DNA of 64,000 bases from Meconema thalassinum (Eukaryota; Arthropoda; Insecta; Orthoptera; Tettigoniidae). The stretch's first letter is position 1, and every line of letters begins with the position of its first letter. Positions 44,480 through 56,240 of this stretch are shown piece after piece. Both the position numbers and the translations under genes were made by a program. A model generated the notes under the pieces. The model saw only the letters and a list, made by a program, of their open reading frames with translations, was not told the origin of the DNA and did not search any database. The stretch is taken from assembly GCA_946902985.2 (NCBI GenBank), contig OX336391.1:71153947-71217946 (forward strand). Reading direction: 5' to 3'.

Positions 44480-46155
44480 CAATAAATCCAATAGCTGTGT
44501 GTTGGACCATAACGGTGAATCAGGGGCTCCACTTCTCCAAATAAACCAGTCAGCAATTATAATGCTAATACAAAAATTACGTTACAATATATCGAAGGGT
44601 CCTTATAATATTGTTAGTGAAGTACTTAAACTAGGAGGTAGGGCCGTACCACGATACTTAGAAGTGATGTTTAATGTGTCCATAAACAATGCGCAAATCC
44701 CGGATGACTGGAAAAGAGCTACGGTAGTCCCAATATTTAAGGGAGGGAGCAGACATGAATTGGGCAACTACAGGCCGGTTAGTCTTACGTCCATCGTTTG
44801 TAAACAGATGAAGCATCTCATTTGCGACTACTTGAGGGAACAGTGGGAGACATTATCATGGTTTAATGATAGGCAACATGGATTTCGGAAAGGCTACTCA
44901 TGCGAGAGTCAGATGCTATCACTTTTTCAAGATATTAGCGAATCGTTAGACGATGGAGTTTCAGTCGACGCCGTAGTTATAGATTTTGCGAAGGCATTTG
45001 AGGCCGAGCCGCATGACTTGTACTTCATAAATTAGCTTCGACGAAGATTGATAGAAGAGTAATTTTATGGATCCAAGAATTTTTGACGGGTCGTTCCCAG
45101 AAAGTGAAAGTTGAAGGCCGATTCTCGGATGAAATTACCGTAACGTCGGGTATCCCTCAGGGCAGCGTAATCGGAACTTTGTTATTTTTGGCGTTTATAA
45201 ATGACTTACCAAAGAGGATTCGCAGTGACTGTCGATTGTTTGCGGATGATTGTGTAATATATCGAAAGATACATGACTCACAAGACAATGCAGTACTTCA
45301 AGATGACCTGAACCTGGTCTATAAGTGGGCGATATAAAATGAAAATAAACACAAGAAAATGTAGTCTAATAAAAATAGAGAAAGTGCGAAGGCAAGATTT
45401 TCAATATAACATTGGCTCGGATATATTTGTAGAATAAGATTCTTGCAAATATTTGGGCGTTCAAGTAAGAAATGATATGAAATGGAGTAGTAATAGAGGA
45501 TGTGTAGTTTCTAAAGCTTACAAATCCCAGCACTTTGCAATGAGGGTATTAAAAGGAAGTAGTACCTCTGCTAAAGAATTAGGATATTTGTCACTTGTAA
45601 GACCTATTCTGGAATACGCCTCGGCGGTTTGGGATCCATATCAAGTAGGGCTCATAAATGAGTTGGAAATGGTACAAAGAAAGGCCGCTAGATTTGTGCT
45701 CAGTGACTTTAATCCCAGGAGCAGTGTGAGCCGTATGTTAAAGAAACTTGGGTGGGAATCACTTGAGGCTAGGAGGATGAAATCTAGACTCTGCGCTATG
45801 TACAGCACATATACAAATCAACCAGCATGGGGTGAGCTTAGCAAACGTATGGAAAAGCCTACTTTCATGGGTAGGGGCGATCATCCTTTCAAAGTTAAGG
45901 GCCGACCACAGCGAACAAATTATGGTAAATATTCTTTCGTAAACCGTGCCATTGATAATTGGAACTCTCTACCTGCCGCAGTCTTAGAGCCTTTTCCCAA
46001 ACATATAGGTGTGTTTAAGAAAAGACCTATTTGTGTAAATACTCCAGTTTAATTGTTAGTGAATTGTTATGTACAATTATTTATTTGTTATGTATATCTA
46101 ATTTGCCACCGGGGGACACACCCCCAATTGCAAATAAACGAATGAATGAATGAAT
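44480..46155 (+). mobile_element. CR1/Jockey-type LINE, 5'-truncated, with (GAAT)n tail
   Basis: Three frames cover an RT and its C-terminal region. The element starts inside the RT fingers and ends with GCCACCGGGGGACACACCC and AAACGAATGAATGAATGAAT, a LINE 3' tail of GAAT repeats (about 46,136-46,155). No endonuclease or ORF1 is present. Two frame breaks (near 45,020 and 45,340-45,450) make it inactive. Confidence 0.85.
44499..46052 (+). pseudogene. LINE RT plus C-terminal domain, broken into three frames
   Basis: Frame 1 (44,499-45,035): PDDWKRATVVPIFKGGSR, NYRPVSLTSIVCK, QHGFRKGYSCESQ and motif A VVIDFAKAF. Frame 2 (45,083-45,337): GIPQGSVIGTLLFLAFIND and the catalytic LFADDCVIYR (FADD codons at 45,239-45,250). 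Frame 3 (45,453-46,052): LVRPILEYASAVWDPYQ, QRKAARFVLSDF, and WNSLPAAV near the end. The C-terminal segment with NxxRxxxNWNxLP-type ending is typical of CR1/Jockey relatives. The KAFD aspartate downstream of motif A reads KAFE. Confidence 0.85.
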
Positions 46156-46689
46156 ATCGTAATCAATGCTTCGTAATGAATTCCTGTTTCCATGAAATAA
46201 CCAACACTTCCCCCAAGTAATCCCAGCACTCTACATCAAATACTACAGCTTTTAATCACGCTAGCAGCACAAAACATAATAATAACGGGAAGTAGATCAA
46301 AGCCAAAAATGCACTTTAAGCCAAACCAGTTTCACTCCTCAGCTTCACATAAACTTAACACAACTAAAAACCTACTCAAAATATACTCTCCCAACCGTTT
46401 TACAACTATTAAGCGAACTATTTGCACCCAGAACCGAAAGCCCCTGAAATGGGATCAAATTTAAACACGCAATAGCCTATCCCGATCACGTCTGCTTCAG
46501 CACCACCGCATATGTATACTGAACTTCACAATAACTTCAAAATTACGGCTATGTGACCTATCTGCCGACTTGCCTGGGATGTTGGGTCAGCAAACCAGTA
46601 CTTAAAACTAAGATCAGCCCATTTTACAACTACAAGAAACACAATATATTTACTGCCAGTATAAATACATGTATAACATCAAACTACCA

Positions 46690-46835
46690 GTAACCAATCA
46701 CAGAGCCGGATTCGAAATATTGCACCACGCGCTCGCTGCCATCTTGCTATACCTCTCATCGGCTATTCGGCTTACTGCTGCCTTAGCTACCAGCCATCCA
46801 TGTATAGAGATCAGTGGGAAAGTCCCCATCCCCAG
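46690..46835 (+). repeat. Dispersed repeat copy, opposite orientation to 43,960-44,100
   Basis: Contains GCTCGCTGCCATCTTG, then TCCATGTATAGAGATCAGTGGGA (46,797-46,819). Similarity to the 44-kb copy is strong only over about 25-40 bases. Confidence 0.5.
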
Positions 46836-47009
46836 GAAGACCCCTTTAATAAATTATAAAGGCGTGTGGTGCTTGAAAATTTGGGATTATTAGCTTCCAA
46901 TGGCCCAAAATCACCCAAAACTGCAAAAAACACTATTCCAATCAAGGAATGTTTGAAAATAATGTTGCTATTTGGAGATATAATGGACCTTCTGTACAAC
47001 ATATCCCAG

Positions 47010-47830
47010 ATCGCACGTGTAAGTCACGTGAAAAAATTCTAGGGTACCCCTTGACCCCCTTAATCGCATTATTGAATTTTATAGTCTATGTTTGATTTCA
47101 CGATAACCTCATAGCCTTTTGAAAACTTTCCCAGAAATTTAATAAACTGAGTGGCATTGCTTCTTACAGAAATAGATGGAATGTTGGATGTCTCCTCTTG
47201 TGATACTGTTGTCATAGTTACCGGCTTGGCAATACTTCATTATTTTCTTCTTGTTCTTCTTCCTTCGGATGGGCCATCTAAGGACCACGGCGTTCAACTG
47301 TCCAGCTTGGCGAGGGACTTGATGTTTGCCCAATATTCGCGCATTCTAAGGCTATGTTTCTTCTTTCTCTCTTTTGTCCAGATGATGCCGGTTTTCTTAC
47401 AGGGTGGTCTGTCCTGAAAACTCTTCTGTTTAAGTATATTTCTGAGGTGTGATCGTCTTCTAATATCGCTTTTCATTATCTTCAGTTTTGGATATCCTTG
47501 TTAACTACTGTTAGCGACGGTGTCACGCTCTTTTTATTGGCCCAGTTGTTGAGAAGCCGGTTGGTTAGTCTTTTGGGTTCATCCATGAGACATGTCCGTA
47601 GAAAGCCAGACGTCTCTTCCTGGCCTCATCTGTGATATATCTATATAGCTCCTGATTTGGTCTTCTTCTGCACTCGTCATCTATTTATTAGTTTATAAAA
47701 TGAAATTAGTTTTCTGAGAATATGTCAGAAACGTGGTTGTAGAGCCTTAAGACGTAGTAGCCTGCGAGCCACCAAGGGGCTGAAAATGAGCTTTGTCTTG
47801 TCCTTGTACGCCATAACATAATAATAATCA
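47010..47830 (+). repeat. Dispersed repeat Q, copy 2, split by a LINE fragment
   Basis: Parts 47,010-47,240 (GAAAAAATTCTAGGGTACCCC, CTTACAGAAATAGATGGA) and 47,685-47,830 (TTATTAGTTTATAAAATGAA, CTGAGAATATGTCAGAAAC) match consecutive parts of copy 3 at 47,890-48,330. The intervening 47,241-47,684 is a LINE fragment. Confidence 0.7.
47241..47684 (-). pseudogene. LINE C-terminal fragment inserted in repeat Q
   Basis: The minus strand reads ELYRYITDEARKRRLAFYGHV, then NPKRLTNRLLNNWANKK (47,660-47,520), the RLxFYGH..R motif found near the C-terminus of RTE-like LINE ORF2 proteins. Further down REYWANIKSLAKLDS (47,350-47,295) follows in another frame. Its 3' end on the minus strand is an AAGAAGAACAAGAAGAAAAT-rich tail at about 47,241. 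Only the last few hundred bases of the element are present. Confidence 0.65.
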
Positions 47831-47879
47831 TAATAATAGTTAATTAATATAGGGATAGGGATATAATAGACCTTCAGTA

Positions 47880-48318
47880 GCACACAAGCACGTGTAAATC
47901 GCGTGAAAAATTTCTAGAGTACCCCTTCCCTTAAGCGCATTATATATGTATTGATGAATTTTATAGCTTTAGTTGGTTCCGTGATAACCTGATAGCCGTT
48001 TGCAAACTTTCATAGTAATGTGATAAATGAAATTGCATTGCGTCTTACAGAAATACATGGACTCCTGAGATTGCGTTGCCATGGTTACCTGCTTGCATTC
48101 TTTCATTAGTTTATTAAACGAAATTAGGTTTCTGGGAATATCTCAAAAACTGTTGGTTTTAGGACCTTAAAATGTGGTTTTCGGGGCCCGCAGGGCCTCC
48201 GAGTTTTATTTGTCGCATTGGGACGCTGGAAATGAGCTCTGTCTCGTCTTTCTACGCCCATTTCAGCATGCATTTTAAGGAAGTGGGCCCCCTTTTATCA
48301 GAGGTACGGAGAAGAGTT
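47880..48318 (+). repeat. Dispersed repeat Q, copy 3
   Basis: Uninterrupted copy: CGCGTGAAAAATTTCTAGAG, GATAACCTGATAGCC, TTACAGAAATACATGGA, AAAATGTGGTTTTCGGGGCC and CAGAGGTACGGAGAAGAGTT in order. It ends against the 173-bp inverted repeat that precedes the LTR. Confidence 0.7.
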
Positions 48319-48491
48319 ACTTTTCAGAGAAGGTAGTATTCAACCTGTTCTTCATGTATATTCGCTTAGTTATATTCAGATCTCAATGATATAAGAGATA
48401 TAATCAATTCAATGTTCCTCGCAACTTCACATAGAATGGAAGAGCGGTGATCTCCTACGTTCCACCTAGCTATCCTCGCGTCTCCACAAGT
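48319..48491 (-). repeat. 173-bp inverted-repeat segment R, copy 1, adjoining the 5' LTR
   Basis: The reverse complement of this segment matches 54,146-54,318 over its whole length (173 bases in both), for example TCGCGTCTCCACAAGT at its right end against ACTTGTGGAGACGCGA. The match ends exactly at the first base of the LTR (48,492). Confidence 0.8.
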
Positions 48492-49911
48492 TGTTCTTTG
48501 ATAAGGAGGCATGGATCATAATAAGAGCCGTTGTATACAAGTAGACCAGTTCTTGTGAAGTTACGATTTAGCTGTGTTAACAGGAGGGTTTTAGCGGAAA
48601 TACAACTTCAGAAAGATTGTCTACTCATGTCTATAATACAATTATTAAATTTTATTAAACCCGAAGTTATGTAATTATATACAGTTAACTTTCATTAGTC
48701 GACTTTATTATACCGACAATGTAATGAAACCTTTAAAAGACGATGTGTAAGCACTATATCAAAACTACGGAACGTTAGAGGATGGTTATGTGAAAAACCA
48801 GAGTATATATTTAGTTGAGAATTGCATTGTAACCGAGAAGCCAGAAACTCGAAAGTATCGTGTTAGCAACACTAAATAATGTATATTATTATGAACAAAT
48901 TAGAAAATGATTTAATTAGTTAAATAATTTAGTAGGATTTATTAATCAATTGTTTTGAAATAGCGTGTGTTTTATGAGCGGACGTTTTTGGTATGAATGA
49001 TTGTTCAATGTTAAGAGTAAATGTGGAACCGAATTGGTCATGAACAATTGCGGGGTGCGAATGAAAGAGTGTATAAAAATTTTCAGGATGATTGTTTAAG
49101 AAACAGAGTAGTTGTATGCATTTTTGTAAGATCTAAATGTAAAATTTACGTGTTATTTTAAACGCACACACAAGCAGTCTCAATGTGGGCTAGCTAGAAT
49201 GATTTACCGTTGGGGTTGGAGAACGGTGTGACATAATATGAGCAGGTGAACACTCACCGCCTTGTATAAATTGTATAACCAGTTCCGAGTGCAGCGTGGT
49301 GTTAGTATTTCATTGATGAAACAAGGCCACTGCACTTGCGTTCTACAAACGCAAGCTAGTGAATGAAACCAGGTGTCTGGAATGTCACGAATGTAAGAGC
49401 CTTCATTAAACGGTTTTATTTTTACGCTGTGTAGGCCTAAAACAAGCCAAGATTTTATGCTCATAATTTTTATACGCAGCATTGTAGTACGATGTAGAGT
49501 TGAAAGGAAGTGTGAATGTTTGCGTGTTTTTATTTTAATTTCTATTGTTAAATTAGTTTATTGTTATTTTATTTATACTAGATTAGTTTACACTATTGTT
49601 AATAAATTTTATTCAGTTTGTTATCCGATGTGGTTGGAGTGTGATTCATTTTAAATATAAGGAGAAGAGTATTGTGGATGTATTGTAGGCGAAGCTGAAT
49701 TCCCAGTCCCCGAGGAGGTAAGTAAAGGTAAGTGCCCCATTTAGATTGTTGTTGATCCACAATATTCTTGTAACTGCTGTAGGTAAATCCCTAAAGGCCA
49801 TGTTGGAAGCGATTTCTAATGTAGTATTTGCCGGTGCTGTTAGAAATAGGCAATCCAGCTGGGGCAATTGATATTCCAACAGGATCCTTTCCGGATTGTC
49901 GGGTACAGTAG
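48492..49911 (+). repeat. 5' LTR
   Basis: Starts TGTTCTTTGATAAGG and ends near GGGTACAGTAG. A TATA box GTATAAAAA lies at 49,071-49,079 and a polyadenylation signal AATAAA at 49,601-49,606, so a U3-R-U5 layout is visible. An ACTTGCGTTCTACAAACGCAAG hairpin sits between them (about 49,333-49,354). Adjacent GT-rich donors (GAGGAGGTAAGTAAAGGTAAG) lie near 49,713. Confidence 0.85.
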
Positions 49912-49935
49912 GAATGGCGCCGTATGAACTTTGGG
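49912..49935 (+). promoter_or_regulatory. Putative tRNA primer-binding site
   Basis: TGGCGCCGTATGAAC begins four bases after the LTR end (49,915). A TGG start complements the CCA tail of a tRNA, and TGGCGCC is a common start of LTR-element primer-binding sites. The specific tRNA was not determined. Confidence 0.5.
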
Positions 49936-50481
49936 GCTATGAAATTAGCTTCGTTGTGTCTCTAAAGGAAGTTGGTTTGAACATTTCTAGTGAAAGAAAT
50001 AATTACCAGACTTGTGGGATGTCTTATCAATTTCGGATGGATGTGAGTGTAATTATATAGGCTTAATTTAAATTGATATTAGGAAGGCTACACTCAGATA
50101 AAGATCAGATCTTAGAAACCTGAGAGAGGTGTAGTAGGTAGACAGTTTCGAAAAACGACCTACGATCTGAATATCTATTTTATTTCACCGGTACATGACG
50201 ATTGCTAAGGTCATGTTAAAACTAAAGCTAACTTGTTTTATGATTGTAATGGTAGAATTTTCTTTGTGATAGTATATTTAAAGTGAATCACAGGAGAACG
50301 AACATTATGAGTAAGTTTATTCAACATAGGGTGTACTTTAAGTTAATGCGAAGGTAATTCTAATTTACTTTTAGACATTAAAGTGCTCAAATATATATAT
50401 GGAGTAGGACGTTGCTCAGATGTTGTTATTTTGCTCTGTTATCGTTTATGTGTCTACAGCATTATATAAAGGGTAATTGCA

Positions 50482-51991
50482 ATGGCAAGCGAGGATGTAA
50501 AGAGCATGTTGGAGGAGTTGCAGCAGAATTTGAAGGAGCAACTGCAGAGCAGTTTGAATGTTGTTGAAGGTAAGATAAAGGAGAATTTATCTGCGAATGT
50601 GGTAGATATGCAAGGTAAATTTCAGGAAGCGAAGCAGGACCTAGAACAAATGAAACGGGAACGAAAGGAGGACCTTAACACAGTGATTGCTAAAGTTGTT
50701 GATTTTCTTACAGATAAAGTCACAGAAAGTGTCAAAGAGAGTTTCAAAACTGAAATTCAGGAAGTTCAGACTTCTTTAGAGGGTTTACAAACTAGAGCCT
50801 CTAAAAAGGTTGCAAATGTCACTCGTTTACAGGCCAGCTCAAAGCAGATTAAGGATGATGTAATTGGTGTACCGACAGATGTCGGAGATGTCCGAACTGA
50901 TGTTAGTAATGTTAGGTCAGATGTATCCCATGTTCAAAGTAAAGTCGATACAGTCCAAGTAGATGTATCCGCAGTTCAAAGTAAAGTCGATACAGTCCAA
51001 TCCAAAGTAGACTTAGTGCAAGTATATGAGTCTAATGTACAGTCCGATATAGGTTATGTGAGGTTAGAGGTATCCAATGTCCAATATAAAGTAGATACAG
51101 TCCAAGCCGATGTCACTAATGTTCAGGTTGACATAAACAATATGCAGTCAGATGTCACTAATGTACAGTCGGATATAGGTAAAATACAAACAGAAGTCAA
51201 TACAGTATTTGTAGATGTAACATTAGTCCAAGTGGACATTAATAAGATTAGACAAGAGGTAGAGGCGTCTAAAGAATTGTGTACACAGAATATAACTGCT
51301 TTACCGACACGTTTTGTTAACGATGCGTTAAAAACTACAGCTTCGCTGGTCGAATTAAAAGGTAACGTAGAAACTTTACGAACGCAGGTTATTGACCATA
51401 ATAAAATTCTTAAAGCAGATATTGAGAAGGACATAGCTGCAATGTTAAAAGCTAATGTAGTTGTTTGGAAAGACGAGTGGAACAAATCCAGTGAAACATG
51501 TTAAGCAAATACAAGATAACATAGAAAAGAAATTAGCCAGTACCCAAGTCGAAATTAATAGAGAGGTTATTGAAGTAAGAACGGATTTAGGTAAAAGGAT
51601 TGATACACTCACTGAATAGCAAGTAGAAGATAGAACTCAGTCTAGTCAGGATGTGCAAGCTTTGAAAGAATCGTTAGAGAGTAAGACTAAAACGATAGAG
51701 GAACGATTAAACAAGGTTGTCACTAACGTTAATGCCATGAGTGAGGAGAAAACTAACGAACTAGAAGAATACGTATCCAAGAAATTACAAAATCTTAACC
51801 TAGGAGATGTTGCCAAGCTTGAGACGTATAAGGAAGATTTAAAGACCGAAGTAGGCCAACAGCTGAAGAAGATTATCGATGAGATAGAAGAAAAGGAAAG
51901 GAAGAAGATAGATTTCGAAGATTCGAGGAATCAGACTAGAAGAAATAGCCTAGAAGAGGAAGAAAGGGAAATCAGGCCGCAAGAAAGATAA
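50482..51991 (+). pseudogene. LTR-element gag N-terminal part: long coiled coil, broken
   Basis: An ATG at 50,482 opens 340 codons that are almost wholly coiled-coil. A block at about residues 125-260 has a strict seven-residue repeat of the type DVxxVQS / KVDTVQ. The frame fails near 51,495. The same type of protein continues in another frame (QIQDNIEKKLASTQVEINRE), has a stop at 51,618 and goes on to 51,991 (TKTIEERLNKVVTNVNAM, EEKERKKIDFED). I infer that the original was one gag with an extended coiled-coil head. Its role would be particle assembly. Confidence 0.7.
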
Positions 51992-52086
51992 TTCAGGTTT
52001 ACGGAAGGTTTAGAGGAGAGGAGTAAAGAGCCCGAAAGTTACAATAGAGATTTTCGGCCAAACTTCAGGATTCATATCCGAGAAAC

Positions 52087-53007
52087 GTGACGGTCATAAG
52101 GAACTTTGAAGACAAACCGCATAAGTTCAGCAACCTAGATAGTTTCACACCGATAGAGTACATCAGAAATCTCAAAGATTACTTCATCGAAGCGCATATT
52201 CCAAGAGAGAGAGAAATGAAGATCGTAGAACGCTATCTGTCAGATGGGCCCCTTGAATGGTTTTGCGCCTTAAGATATACCTTCATGAACTTCAGTGAAT
52301 TCGCAGAAGCACTAATAAAGCGTTTCTGGTCGATTGACGCTCAAAATTCCCTACGCGCAGAAGTATACTCACGAAAATATTCAGGAACTCTTCCCACACG
52401 CTACGCAGACTTCTTCACGAGTCAGTTAGCCAGACTCAGATTTCTTCAACCCGCGTTATCTACAGCTCAGTTGATAGACGCGATAGCCAGGATGCTCCCT
52501 GTTGAAGTCAGACGTCTAATTATCTCGTCAGGGATCAACGATCTAGCAAGTATGGACGAATTGCTCAGAAACCTCGATTACACGAGCCCGATGCCGAACG
52601 TTGTTGCGAAGAAACAAAGGCAAGAATACAAAGACATTAACACAGTATATCTTGACCAAACACAACAGACAGACAATCCGAAAGAACCAGAAAAGGGAAA
52701 TATTGGTCCTGAAAGGAATAATTATTTCCGTGATCGTAGACCAGAACCCATATACAGGAGATTCCGTGGAGGTCGTCCATACCAGCAACAGCAAGGACGT
52801 AGTAACGACAATAGCAATGGCAACCGTAGAAGTGGTTATTATCACAATAATAATAATTACCGGTACAATAATAATGGTTATTATAACAGGAATAACAATA
52901 GGAATAACCAGAACTATAATCGTAACAGAAACTCCCAAGATGAAATTATGACAAGGAGAAGTATGATGAACGTCATAAGGAAGCACAAGAACATCTTAAA
53001 GATTTAA
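52087..53007 (+). pseudogene. LTR-element gag C-terminal part: capsid-like domain and Asn/Arg-rich tail
   Basis: The 306-codon frame has the Ty3/Gypsy capsid signature: FTPIEYIRNLKDYF, then LSDGPLEWFCALRYTFMNF, FAEALIKRFW and an LxFLQPALSTAQLID helix region. The tail (residues 200-300) is rich in Asn, Arg, Tyr and Gln (RGGRPYQQQQ) and could bind RNA in place of a CCHC knuckle, which is absent. The first codon is GTG after a frame change, so this is the continuation of the upstream gag. Stops at about 51,989-52,090 separate the two. Confidence 0.75.
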
Positions 53008-54145
53008 GAGACAAGGAGAATGGGAATGGTGATAAAAAGGATTTGAGTATCGATTCCAAACCAAGCACCAGTTAAGGAGAAGGTAATGGAAATGGTTCTC
53101 ATAAACGATATGGAGGGACCATTTACGTTGACCAAAAGAAGTAGAAGAGAGAAGGGAATATACTGCTGCACAGAACCAAGAAAGGAAGAAGAATAAGACG
53201 TTGAAGAACCAAGAAAAGAAGAAGTAGACGTTGAGGAAGAGAATAATAGAAGAAGAAGAAGAAGAACGGGTCAGATGAAGATAACTGCAGTAAAACTAAG
53301 AAGAAAGAGCGGTCCGCATAACTAATGCTTTTGGGAATAACTGTTATGAGTTGTTTGATGATGAAAACAACGTTATTCTAGGAAAATTCAACGCTTAACA
53401 TTTGAAAAAGTATCATAAGAAAATAGGCTAAAAATAATTCAATATTCGAGTTCAAGTGACATATCAAAAGTCTTGAATTAGAATGATTAAAAACAATTTG
53501 CAACTGTTTTTAACCTGAGATGACGGAGGAATGCCCTCGTAAATTGAATTATTTAGGGACAAAATGAGAGTATTTTCCGTCCCCATGATATAATTTAACC
53601 AGCAAATATAATTTCTGGAAGTGTGACACAGGAGTGTAGTGTTACAAGCTCGAGGCTGTGGGAGAGCCCAATCACGTGATATATTGCACAATGGACGCTT
53701 CTAGAAAGCTATAATTAGCATAGCAACAGCGAGTTTGGAAATAAATATTATAAATATTGTTATAAATTATGCTATTGGATCCCAGCCCAGAGCCAATGAG
53801 AAGAGGTCTTATTGAAGACGGGATCAACTTCAATTACATAATATGTTGAAATTATGCATTTAGGCCCATAGAAGAAGATTTTCTTATTTGGTAATGAAGA
53901 GAATATTAAAATACATTTTGTCTGATACTTTAAAAACCACAGATCGGTTAATCTACGCAGTAATAAGCGTTAGTAATCTACGCGCTAAAATTATGGTGGG
54001 AGTTTGATATGGCCGCCAAAATTTCGACTTGAAGGGTGAGATCCAAGGATCGATGTTCTTACTCCAGCAGTCTTTGAAGAGTGAGGAAGTGTTTATACTG
54101 GGTTAACGGAGATCCCAAGGCTTAGTCCGAGTGCGACGACTGTCG

Positions 54146-54318
54146 ACTTGTGGAGACGCGAGGATAGCTAGGTTGAACGTACGAGATCACCGCACTTCCA
54201 TTCTATGTGAAGTTGCGAGGAACATTGAATGGATTATATCTCTTATATCATTGAGATCTGAATATAAGTAAGCGAATATATATAAAGAACAGGTTGAATA
54301 CTACATTCTGTGAAAAGT
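54146..54318 (+). repeat. Segment R, copy 2, inside the LTR element
   Basis: Inverted counterpart of 48,319-48,491, 173 bases in both, with scattered substitutions. Confidence 0.8.
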
Positions 54319-55340
54319 CGTTTTAAAATTTACCGTTTCGACAATATAAGCCTGTTAAGTCAGATTTTCAAATGTGTTGGAAATAAAAGCTGAATATCAT
54401 TTTAAATTGCAACGTGAAGTTGGCAAACGCACTTCAAGTGAACAGTAGCGGAGAAATTTTAATATTGGCGCAACACATAAACATTAAGAGAATGACTATT
54501 ATTATTCTTCAAATGTTTTCATTCAACATAATTAATATTGTTGATATGATGAACTAAATAGTCATGCGCCAGAGACATATTCGATAACAGGAGTTAAGAT
54601 ACAACGATGGAGCTTCGTTAGACGACGTATTCGTGAATACAGACGTAGTGTACGGTCCATCTTGTACATTTTCTTCAGTCTACGTACACTAATATAACAT
54701 CAATTAGCAATGGAAGTATTTCATTCACCATTTATATTAATATTTGTATAAATTATTCCAATGATGAGGCTGATACATATTTACGACGGAGAATGAAGAT
54801 TCTACACATGAGAATTGTCAAGATGCTAGGGCGAATGTTGGTGAATTCCCAAGAGGGACGTTTCCTATCTCTGAGGTCACAGACCCGAGGTTCGAATGCA
54901 GATCCATCTCAGTGTCTTGTACTGAGGAAACATCTTAAGTATTGTGGGAATACTAACATAGATCTTCAAGTTTTCGTTCAGTTAAGGTAGCAGTGTATCT
55001 CATTTGTAGTATAGAGCTTGATTAGTGACATCCTGAGCCAACGATCTTATTCCATATTTCTATATTTTCCCATTTCATGTATTTCAGTGTTTTCATGTAT
55101 TTTACACTTCAGATGTATGTTAAGATTTTTATGCTACAAGATTATTTAGGAGATAATTGCCTTTCATCTATTTTTCAATTTTATTCTACGGATCAGTTGT
55201 GGAACTGACATTAAAATTTTGTTTGAGGAATTATATTGCCTCATGGAAGACTCTCGAATTTTAATAATTTTATTTTAACCAAGTATTCTGACGTTATGTC
55301 ATAACTTCAAATTAAATTCTTATTAAATTTAATTTGAGCA

Positions 55341-55540
55341 CTTTAATGTAACAACATCTAACTTCAAGAACAGAAGAAACATCGAATGATATTGTTATAT
55401 CATTATTGTACATAAACTGTCGACGATCTAGGAAAAAATACTTTAATGTAACAGCATCTAACTTCAAGAACAGAAGAAACATCGAATTATATTGTTATAT
55501 CATTATTGTACATAAACTGTCGACGATCTAGGAAAAAATA
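55341..55540. repeat. 100-bp tandem duplication
   Basis: Two exact-length copies (55,341-55,440 and 55,441-55,540) start CTTTAATGTAACA and end GATCTAGGAAAAAATA. Only about two bases differ, so the duplication is recent. Confidence 0.95.
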
Positions 55541-56240
55541 CTAGACGTTTGATAAGACCGAAGTCTTAATCCCTATGAACATTCTTTGAGTAGAGTGGAA
55601 AAACATTACGACATTGACAAACCCTTTTATTATTTGTAAAGCTAAGAGCTTTGTTCATTTAATATGCTAGAGAAAATACTTTTTGATAGAAGATTATTCA
55701 AATCTTTGGATAGGAATTCAAAGCTAGTTTATCCCGGTCAAGATTGAATTCTATCTGACACTATAAATAACATGTGTGTTATTTTATTCTATTTGTGTAA
55801 CATCACGTCAATTTGTCGACATGATATTACAACGATAAACAATTTAAAACTTGACAAGTGAGGTGAGCCAGGAGTATTATTTTTATTACATGCATTTGCG
55901 ACAGACGAGTCAACAGTTAATTACCTTGTTGTGGAGTAAACTTTAGGAGGTTAATCATGACTGTCTAATATCGTTCATTACAATTGGAAGTTTCGTTTGA
56001 AGAACTTAAGCATGTATAATTCTAGTCCAGTAGTCATGTGGAATGATACTGAGAGTTATGCCATTATTTGAGAGAAGTGCCTACAGAAGATATGTTAATA
56101 ACAATTAATCCTTTTGGTTATTGTTTAACAAAGAAGATGATAATGTTTTATGCCATATATATTGTTATATGAGGATTTGTAGAGCTATAAAGAATGCTCG
56201 TGCGAGGGAGTTCCTCATTTTACGGAAGTCAAAGTATTGT

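Larger units (their letters stand above)
53008..56240. other. Internal region of the LTR element without pol
   Basis: No protease, RT, RNase H or integrase motif is seen in any frame. The first 300 bases are purine-rich (AAGAAGAAGAAGAAGAAC near 53,250). Segment R copy 2 and a perfect-length 100-bp duplication lie here. A GGTTCGAATGC B-box-like motif near 54,890 hints at an old tRNA-derived SINE. Confidence 0.6.

Noticed and set aside
52543..52986. 147-codon hydrophobic minus-strand ORF
   Set aside because: Antisense of the Asn-rich gag tail (AAT repeats give Ile/Val in reverse).
54870..54910. tRNA-derived SINE from a GGTTCGAATGC box
   Set aside because: No A-box at the right distance, no tail and no TSD. 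Mentioned only as a possible remnant.
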